Of a stretch of 11,788 nt of DNA, positions 6,857-11,788 are shown in pieces. Every line of letters begins with the position of its first letter. The stretch's first letter is position 1. The notes beneath the pieces were generated by a model. The model searched no databases. It was not told the DNA's origin and saw nothing but the letters and a program-made list of their open reading frames with translations. The translations under genes were made by a program, and so were the position numbers. The stretch is from Kiritimatiellia bacterium (GTDB lineage Bacteria; Verrucomicrobiota; Kiritimatiellia; RFP12; UBA1067), in contig JAGOBZ010000059.1 of NCBI GenBank assembly GCA_017999015.1, positions 1 to 11,788 of the forward strand, in the 5' to 3' direction.

Positions 6857-6885
6857 TTGACAGTCCGCATGCGATCGGGTAATCT
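6857..6885 (+). promoter_or_regulatory. Probable promoter of the rplM-rpsI operon
   Basis: A perfect TTGACA -35 box (6857-6862) is followed after 17 nt by TAATCT (6880-6885), a weak -10 box matching three of six positions. It lies 41 nt before the rplM ATG and is back to back with the ade promoter. The leader after it is AT- and purine-rich; I do not see a structured ribosomal-protein autoregulatory site. Confidence 0.58.
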
Positions 6886-6926
6886 TAAAAACCAATTTTC
6901 GCGAAGAAGGAAGAGACAGGTTAACC

Positions 6927-7358
6927 ATGACGAAGACGTTTGTACCGAAGGATCCGGGCACGGCCCGCAGTTGGCAAATGGTGGACGCGACCGACAAGCC
7001 GCTGGGGCGGCTCGCTGTGAACATCGCGAACACCTTGCGCGGCAAGAACCGCCCCACGTTTGATCCGAGCGTGGACACGGGCGATTTTGTGATTGTGGTC
7101 AATGCGGAGAAGGTCCGTCTGACCGGTCGCAAACTCGATCAAAAAGAGTATCAGCGCTATTCCGGCTACCGCGGCGGGTTAAAACGTTTCTCCGCGCGGA
7201 CCATGCTGGAACAGCACCCCGACCGAGTGATTCTGGAGGCGGTGTGGGGCATGCTGCCGAAGAACACGTTGAGCCGCAAGCAGATGACCCGGGTGCGGGT
7301 CTATCGCGGCGCGGAGCATCCGCATGCGGCGCAGATGCCGGTGGCGGCGGCGTTCTAA
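6927..7358 (+). CDS. rplM: 50S ribosomal protein L13
   Basis: Component of the large ribosomal subunit, binding 23S rRNA early in assembly. It is 143 aa, the standard bacterial length. Diagnostic stretches are VDATDKPLGRLA (19-30), the GK..P...P.VDTGDFVIVVNAEKV region, SGYRGGLK, VWGMLPKNTLSRKQ, and the C-terminal VYRGAEHPHAAQMP. The ATG is preceded by purine-rich aaggaagagacagg. rpsI follows after 34 nt, the conserved bacterial L13-S9 operon order. No oddities were noticed. Confidence 0.98.
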   Translation: MTKTFVPKDPGTARSWQMVDATDKPLGRLAVNIANTLRGKNRPTFDPSVDTGDFVIVVNAEKVRLTGRKLDQKEYQRYSGYRGGLKRFSARTMLEQHPDRVILEAVWGMLPKNTLSRKQMTRVRVYRGAEHPHAAQMPVAAAF

Positions 7359-7392
7359 CATTCCAATCATTCCAACGAGAAGGTTGACGAAG

Positions 7393-7785
7393 ATGGCGAA
7401 AGAAATTGCAGCGGGCACCGGCCGCCGGAAAACAGCAGTCGCGCGTGTGCGTCTGGTTCCCGGGACGGGCAAATGGTCCGTGAACGATGCGGCGATCGAG
7501 AACTACATTCACAGCGATGCGATGCGCCAGTATCTGAGCCAGCCGCTGGCCCTGACCGGGCTGGAAGGCAAGTATGACGTGCTCGTCTCCGCGAAGGGCG
7601 GCGGGATCAGCGGCCAGTCCGGCGCGATCCGTCACGGCCTTTCCCGTGCGCTGGTGGCGTCTGACGCGAACCTGCGCGAAGTGCTCAAGAAGGCGGGATG
7701 CCTGACGCGCGATTCCCGCATGAAGGAGCGCAAAAAGCCGGGCCAGCCCGGCGCCCGCAAGCGCTTCCAGTTCTCGAAGCGCTAA
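7393..7785 (+). CDS. rpsI: 30S ribosomal protein S9
   Basis: Small-subunit protein whose C-terminal tail reaches the P-site tRNA. It is 130 aa. GTGRRKTAVARVRL (residues 8-21), KGGGISGQSGAIRHGLSRAL and the terminal RKRFQFSKR (the invariant Ser-Lys-Arg end) are characteristic. The frame is open upstream to 7324 inside rplM, but that extension is Arg-rich read-through of L13 coding DNA. The ATG at 7393 has the sequence gagaagg about 12 nt upstream and yields the standard S9 N-terminus. Co-transcribed with rplM and followed by an intrinsic terminator. Confidence 0.98.
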   Translation: MAKEIAAGTGRRKTAVARVRLVPGTGKWSVNDAAIENYIHSDAMRQYLSQPLALTGLEGKYDVLVSAKGGGISGQSGAIRHGLSRALVASDANLREVLKKAGCLTRDSRMKERKKPGQPGARKRFQFSKR

Positions 7786-7814
7786 TCGTTTGATTCATCA
7801 CATCCCATCGAATG

Positions 7815-7854
7815 TGCGGGCGCCTCTCGCGGGCGTCCGCATTTTGTATTTTTT
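7815..7854 (+). terminator. Rho-independent terminator after rpsI
   Basis: A 10-bp stem (tgcgggcgcc with ggcgtccgca, one G-T pair) with loop tctcgcg is followed by a T-rich tract, ttttgtatttttt. It lies 30 nt after the rpsI stop. The tract ends only 14 nt before the ATG of the downstream helicase gene, leaving no room for a promoter between them. Confidence 0.85.
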
Positions 7855-7868
7855 AGGTTACTACGCTT

Positions 7869-9980
7869 ATGCCATTAGGTTTATTTAAGAAACTCGCAGG
7901 GAAACTCCTGGGCGGTCCCGCCGCCTCCGCAAAAGCAGCGCCGGCAAAAGGCAAGATCGACACCGCGCCGGGGCGCGGTGGGCCTCAGCGGACAAAAGGC
8001 CGGCAGGATGACGGAGCTGCCAAAGGCAGCGGCGCCAAGGCCGGAGGCGGCCGACCCCCAATGACGGAGGGCAGTCGCGGCGGCCGCCGTGCCGACCGGC
8101 CGCCGCGCGGCGAGGGCGAGCGCCGGCGTCAGCCCGGAGCGCGCGGCGACATCCCCCCGCGTTCGCGACGCGAAGAGCCGCGCGGTGAACGCAAGGCCGT
8201 GCCGGTCGCAACGGCGCCGGCCCGCGCGGTCGCGCGACCGGTCGCCCAAGAGCGGCGCGGCCGCGATGCCGAGCGCGGCGGACGCATGAACACCGATCCC
8301 AAGGCACACCGCCCCGGCGGCGCGTTGGCCGAGGCCGAAGTCGCCCAGCGTCTGGCCGAGCACGCCTCCTGGTCGCTGGACCGGTATCCGGTGGAGCCGG
8401 CCGATGGCAAGAAGCGCTTTCATGACTTTGACTTGCCGTCTGAACTGATGCACGCGGTGTGCGACATGGGCTTCCAATACTGCACGCCCATCCAGGCGCT
8501 CAGCCTGGAGCACGCGCTGGCCGGCAAGAATGTCGCCGGCAAGGCGCAGACCGGCACCGGCAAGACCGCGGCGTTTCTGGTTGCGATTCTCACGCGCTAC
8601 CTGCGCTCCCCCGAGGCGCGCCATGAAAAAGGCGGCTCGCCCCGCGCGCTGGTGATCGCGCCGACGCGCGAGCTGGTGATCCAGATCTGTAAGGATGCCG
8701 CCAATATCGGCAAATACTGCAACCTGCGCTCGCTGGCCGTCTATGGCGGCATGGACTACGAGCGCCAGAAGCGCGAAGTGACCGACGCGCCGGTCGATCT
8801 GCTGGTCGCCACGCCCGGACGCCTGCTCGACTTCGTGCGCTCGCGCGTTGTGGATCTGTCGAAGGTCGACACCCTGGTCATCGACGAGGCGGACCGCATG
8901 CTCGACATGGGGTTCATTCCGGATGTGCGGTCGATCGTGAACCGCCTGCCGCCCAAAGAGAAGCGCAGCACCATGCTGTACAGCGCGACGCTGGACGATG
9001 CGGTGATGCGTTTGGCGTCGCAGTGGATGGAGGCCCCTGTCAAGGTCGAGGTGGAGTCGGAGCATGTCACCACCAAAACGGTCAAGCAGATCGTTTATGT
9101 CGTCACGGCAAGCGAAAAGTTCACGGTGCTCTACAACTTGATCCAGCAGTATCCGGATTCACGCATGCTGATCTTCTGCAACCGGCGCAACACCACCGAG
9201 GATGTGGCCGAGAGTCTGGCGCACCGGGGTATCCGCTGTGAGATGCTGAGCGGCGATGTGAACCAGAACCGCCGCCTGCGCGTGCTGGAGGATTTCCGCG
9301 AAGGCAAGATCCGTACGGTGGTGGCGACCGATGTCGCGGGGCGCGGGCTGCATGTCGATGACATCGGCTTTGTAGTGAATTTCGATTTCCCGTATGAGCC
9401 GGAGGATTACGTGCACCGCATCGGCCGTACGGGACGCGCGGGCCATACCGGCACCGCGATTTCGTTTGCGGACGAAGACGAATCGTTCATCATACCGGAC
9501 ATTGAGAAGTTCATCGGTGAAGAGTTGAAGTGTACGGTGCTGCACAGCGACGATGCGTTGCTGGCCAAGTTGCCGCCCAAGCCGCCGCGCCGCGAAGGCG
9601 GCGGTGTGTGCGCAGAGCGGCCGCGAAGGGAACCCCCCCGTGACGCACGGCGGCATGAGCCCGCCCCCGCCAGCAGGCAACCGCGGCAAGAAGACGCGGC
9701 CGCGCCGCGTGACACGGCGGGGACTGTGCAGCAGACGGTGGCGGAGCGTACGCCGAAAGCGGAGCAGCCGGAACCCAAACAGGCGGAGCCCGAGCCTGCC
9801 GCCGCGCCGAGCCGGGATGTCCCCGCCAAGCCGGCCGCGCAGTCTCGCGAGGTGATGCCCGCCGCTGCGTCGGCGCCTGCGGCAAGGCGCTCGTCCGTTG
9901 CGGCCCCGGCTCAACCGGCTGCGGCCGTGCCACGCCGCGTGGCACGTTTTTCAGAGGAATGGGTGCCGGGCGAGAAATAA
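7869..9980 (+). CDS. DEAD-box ATP-dependent RNA helicase, RhlB-like, with long disordered tails
   Basis: ATP-dependent RNA unwinding or remodelling, likely in mRNA decay or ribosome assembly. The 703 aa comprise a basic, low-complexity N-tail (1 to about 180, opening with the amphipathic MPLGLFKKLAGKLLGG), the helicase core (about 185-570) and a Pro/Ala/Glu/Arg-rich C-tail ending in ARFSEEWVPGEK. Core motifs: Q motif CTPIQ (205), Walker A AQTGTGKT (226), PTREL (265), TPGR (315), DEAD (339), SAT (372), LIFCN (434), VATDVAGRGLH (485) and HRIGRTGRAG (516). CTPIQAL, AGKAQTGTGKT, LSGDVNQ.RRLRVL and the post-core IEKFIG...LPPKP resemble E. coli RhlB more than RhlE or DeaD. Motif V has Gly where Ala is usual (VAARG). 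The start is fixed only weakly (AGG 11 nt upstream); Met65 and Met140 are alternatives. It follows rplM-rpsI after a terminator. Confidence 0.95.
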   Translation: MPLGLFKKLAGKLLGGPAASAKAAPAKGKIDTAPGRGGPQRTKGRQDDGAAKGSGAKAGGGRPPMTEGSRGGRRADRPPRGEGERRRQPGARGDIPPRSRREEPRGERKAVPVATAPARAVARPVAQERRGRDAERGGRMNTDPKAHRPGGALAEAEVAQRLAEHASWSLDRYPVEPADGKKRFHDFDLPSELMHAVCDMGFQYCTPIQALSLEHALAGKNVAGKAQTGTGKTAAFLVAILTRYLRSPEARHEKGGSPRALVIAPTRELVIQICKDAANIGKYCNLRSLAVYGGMDYERQKREVTDAPVDLLVATPGRLLDFVRSRVVDLSKVDTLVIDEADRMLDMGFIPDVRSIVNRLPPKEKRSTMLYSATLDDAVMRLASQWMEAPVKVEVESEHVTTKTVKQIVYVVTASEKFTVLYNLIQQYPDSRMLIFCNRRNTTEDVAESLAHRGIRCEMLSGDVNQNRRLRVLEDFREGKIRTVVATDVAGRGLHVDDIGFVVNFDFPYEPEDYVHRIGRTGRAGHTGTAISFADEDESFIIPDIEKFIGEELKCTVLHSDDALLAKLPPKPPRREGGGVCAERPRREPPRDARRHEPAPASRQPRQEDAAAPRDTAGTVQQTVAERTPKAEQPEPKQAEPEPAAAPSRDVPAKPAAQSREVMPAAASAPAARRSSVAAPAQPAAAVPRRVARFSEEWVPGEK

Positions 9981-10043
9981 CGGATCAGGTTGATGGGAAT
10001 GTGGTGCATGCGTGGATGCGGACCGTTCCGCGATCCGCGTGTG

Positions 10044-10051
10044 AAAGGAGG
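10044..10051 (+). promoter_or_regulatory. Strong ribosome binding site that sets the start of the secreted-protein gene
   Basis: aaaggagg followed by a 6-nt spacer (ctgagt) and tandem ATGs at 10058 and 10061. This consensus-quality site favours 10058 over the in-frame ATG at 9959, which would overlap the helicase gene and place 33 residues before the signal peptide. Confidence 0.8.
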
Positions 10052-10057
10052 CTGAGT

Positions 10058-10684
10058 ATGATGCGTGTGACAGGATGGCTGGGGTTGGCGATGTACGTGG
10101 CGGGCAGTGTGGCGCACGCCGAAATGGTCAGCGTGGTGCAGATCACCGACATGCGCGGACAGACCGCGTTCGAGGTGATGAACCGCGAGGAATACGCCGC
10201 GCTTCAGAAGGAAATTAAGGAGGAGGTGGCGGTCTATCAGGCGGCGGCGGCTGACGCCAAGAAAGAGTGGGACGCCAATAAAGAGAACAAGCTCCCGTTC
10301 CAGGGCAATCGCATCAAGCCGCGCACCGCGAAGAAGATCGGGGCCGACTTCAACGACCGCGACAAGGCGGATAAGCGCAAGACGGTGCTTGAGGAACGCG
10401 CGGGTGAGAAGCAGCTCGAGGAGATGGAGAAGGAAGGAAAGAAGAAAAAGGGCAAGGAACCGTCTGAGGACGACATCGCTAAAGAGGAGGCACGCGTGAA
10501 GGCGTATGAGGATGCCTTCGCCATGATCAGCAAGCGCATGGGCGATAAGCTCGGCCGTCCGGTGCCCAGTATCGGTTTTGCCTTTGAGGCCGAGCCTAAG
10601 AAGGAAGAACCGCCCAAGAAGGACGAGAATAAAGACGACAAGAAGGCCGACAAGAAAGATGAGAAGAAAGACGGCGGCCGCTGA
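10058..10684 (+). CDS. Secreted, highly charged coiled-coil-like protein of unknown function
   Basis: I do not recognise a family. The 208-aa product begins with a type I signal peptide: MMRVTG, a hydrophobic stretch of about 15 residues, and AHA|E at 19-22 as the probable cleavage site. After a short beta-like stretch (MVSVVQITDMRGQTAFEVM) comes a long helical region rich in Glu, Lys and Ala (about 41-165) likely to form coiled coil, a short hydrophobic patch (RPVPSIGFAFEAEP, about 167-180), and a Lys/Asp/Glu tail (181-208). The final helical and tail parts are strongly charged, so the mature protein is probably periplasmic or surface-exposed and partly disordered. It lies 77 nt after the helicase and 32 nt before hisD, in the same direction, perhaps sharing a transcript. 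Role unknown. Confidence 0.8.
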   Translation: MMRVTGWLGLAMYVAGSVAHAEMVSVVQITDMRGQTAFEVMNREEYAALQKEIKEEVAVYQAAAADAKKEWDANKENKLPFQGNRIKPRTAKKIGADFNDRDKADKRKTVLEERAGEKQLEEMEKEGKKKKGKEPSEDDIAKEEARVKAYEDAFAMISKRMGDKLGRPVPSIGFAFEAEPKKEEPPKKDENKDDKKADKKDEKKDGGR

Positions 10685-10716
10685 GTTCTGCGCGTCCTTT
10701 GAAGCAGGAGTGCCGC

Positions 10717-11788
10717 ATGGCTAAGAAGCGAATATGCGAGGTTGCGCTTTGCCCGCCGCCGGTGACACTGCCGGTTGTTGCCGCTTGGTCGGTCAAACGG
10801 CCGGGCGTTGAGGTTGAAGCCTTCCTGTCGCGGCCGGCTTTCGCGCCGGAGGCCGAGGCGGCCGCCGCCGAGGTGCTGGAGGATGTGCGCCGGCGCGGTA
10901 ACGCGGCGGTGCTCGCGGCGGCCAAGCGTTTTGACCGTGCCGTGCTGACGGCCGGGGAATTGCGGGTGTCAGCCGCTGAACTGTCCGCTGCAGTCAAGGC
11001 GGTGCCGGCAGACGTGAAGCGTGCCGTGAAGGACGCCCATGCGCGCGTGCGGCGGTTCGCAGAGGCGGGGCTGCGCGAGCCTTGGCATCTGCGCACGCCG
11101 CAGGGCGGATATGCCGGCGAGTTCTATTCGCCGATGGACCGCGTGGGCGTGTATGTGCCGGGCGGCACCGCGCCGCTCGCCTCCACGGCGGTGATGACCG
11201 TGACGCTGGCCCGGGTGGCCGGTGTGCGCGAGATTGTCGCCTGCACGCCGTGCGGCCCGGACAAACAGGTGAATCCGGTCCTGCTCTATGCGCTTAAAAT
11301 CGCCGGCGCGACGGAGATCTACAGGGTGGGCGGCATCCAGTCGATCGGCCTCATGGCGTTCGGCACGGAGAGCGTGCGGCCGGTGCAGAAGATCGCCGGG
11401 CCCGGCAACGCTTACGTGACCGCCGCCAAGCGCCAGGTCTACGGCTACGTGGCGATCGACCAGGTGGCCGGGCCGAGCGAAATCGCGGTGCTGGCGGACG
11501 ATTCGGCAAACCCGGCGTGGGTGGCGGCCGACCTGCTTTCGCAGGCCGAACACGGCAGCGGGCACGAGCGGGCGCTGCTGGTCACCCATTCTCAGGCGTT
11601 TGCGGAGGCGGTGTGCGACGAGATTGTCTGGCAGACGCCGCGACTGTCGCGCGCCGACACGGTCGAGCGCGTACTGCAGCGGCAGGGCATTCTGCTGGCG
11701 GTCGTGCCGGATCTCAGGCAGGGCATGGAGCTGGTCAACCGCTTCGCGCCGGAGCATTTCGAGATTCTGACCCGCGACGCGCGGACCT
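10717..11788 (+). CDS. hisD: Histidinol dehydrogenase (3' end outside window)
   Basis: Catalyses the last two steps of histidine synthesis, L-histidinol to L-histidine through the aldehyde, using two NAD+; zinc-dependent and cytoplasmic. 357 codons are present of a protein usually about 430 aa, so roughly 75 residues are missing. Motifs: VGVYVPGGTAPLASTAVM (143-160); VGGIQSIGLMAFGTESV (204-220); IAGPGNAYVTAAKRQV (226-241); ID..AGPSEIAVLAD (247-261); LLSQAEHG (273-280) with the zinc ligands Gln276 and His279; and APEHFE (344-349) holding the catalytic Glu346-His347 pair. The remaining zinc ligands (the counterparts of E. coli Asp360 and His419) would lie past the window edge. The start ATG has gcaggag 6 nt upstream. 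The N-terminal 30 residues (three Pro in a row, Cys residues) are unlike E. coli HisD, but the family is variable there. No other his gene is visible. Confidence 0.96.
   Translation, partial: MAKKRICEVALCPPPVTLPVVAAWSVKRPGVEVEAFLSRPAFAPEAEAAAAEVLEDVRRRGNAAVLAAAKRFDRAVLTAGELRVSAAELSAAVKAVPADVKRAVKDAHARVRRFAEAGLREPWHLRTPQGGYAGEFYSPMDRVGVYVPGGTAPLASTAVMTVTLARVAGVREIVACTPCGPDKQVNPVLLYALKIAGATEIYRVGGIQSIGLMAFGTESVRPVQKIAGPGNAYVTAAKRQVYGYVAIDQVAGPSEIAVLADDSANPAWVAADLLSQAEHGSGHERALLVTHSQAFAEAVCDEIVWQTPRLSRADTVERVLQRQGILLAVVPDLRQGMELVNRFAPEHFEILTRDART

Noticed and set aside
7324..7392. N-terminal extension of S9 starting inside rplM
   Set aside because: The extension is an out-of-frame reading of L13 codons; the standard S9 N-terminus begins at 7393 with its own SD.
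9959..10057. Upstream in-frame start for the secreted-protein gene, overlapping the helicase end
   Set aside because: The added 33 residues would bury the signal peptide, while the ATG at 10058 has a consensus ribosome site with ideal spacing.
1..11788. CRISPR arrays, toxin-antitoxin or defence genes, integrases, tRNAs and rRNAs
   Set aside because: I looked for regularly spaced repeats, typical motifs and adjacent small gene pairs on both strands and found none. The only repeats are the short elements around 4859-5071.

Overview
The window is GC-rich bacterial chromosome carrying mostly housekeeping and anaerobic energy genes. I see no CRISPR array, integrase, transposase, rRNA or tRNA. The combination of a single-chain pyruvate:ferredoxin oxidoreductase, L-lactate dehydrogenase and a multiheme cytochrome lipoprotein points to an anaerobic or facultative, Gram-negative-type cell. 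Short dispersed repeats of the kinds 'aatcctgttaatcctgtc' and 'gacgagcagacgctcgtc' in a high-GC background remind me of PVC-superphylum genomes (Kiritimatiellota, Lentisphaerota, Verrucomicrobiota). That placement rests on memory and general impression, not on a computed phylogeny.

Layout, left to right. (1) Positions 1-1296 are the C-terminal part of pyruvate:ferredoxin oxidoreductase (nifJ), ended by a strong intrinsic terminator. (2) Positions 1374-3647 (minus) are an octaheme c-type cytochrome, probably a lipoprotein, with HEAT-like and TPR helices at its C-terminus. (3) A 238-bp divergent spacer holds a candidate cytochrome promoter, a GC hairpin, an AT-rich inverted repeat and a possible 19-codon leader ORF that overlaps the start of (4) ldh, 3886-4869 (plus). 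(5) A gene-free spacer, 4870-5112, is largely repeat-derived; one repeat supplies the ldh stop codon. (6) Adenine deaminase (ade) lies on the minus strand at 5113-6759. (7) A divergent promoter region leads into the ribosomal protein pair rplM-rpsI (6927-7785), which ends in a terminator. (8) An RhlB-like DEAD-box RNA helicase with long disordered tails starts 14 nt after that terminator's T-tract. (9) A secreted, highly charged protein of unknown function (10058-10684) and (10) hisD (10717 to the window edge, incomplete) follow closely and may be co-transcribed.

Functionally, PFOR and LDH are two exits from pyruvate (acetyl-CoA plus reduced ferredoxin, or lactate plus NAD+), and the cytochrome between them could handle electrons at the cell envelope. 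The link is inferred from proximity only. rplM-rpsI and the helicase form a translation/RNA neighbourhood. ade (purine salvage) and hisD (last steps of histidine synthesis) are ordinary metabolic genes. I found no convincing new multi-gene system. The points most worth a second look are the cytochrome-HEAT-TPR fusion, the ldh leader region, the repeat that ends ldh, the palindromic spacer element, and the secreted Lys/Glu-rich protein.
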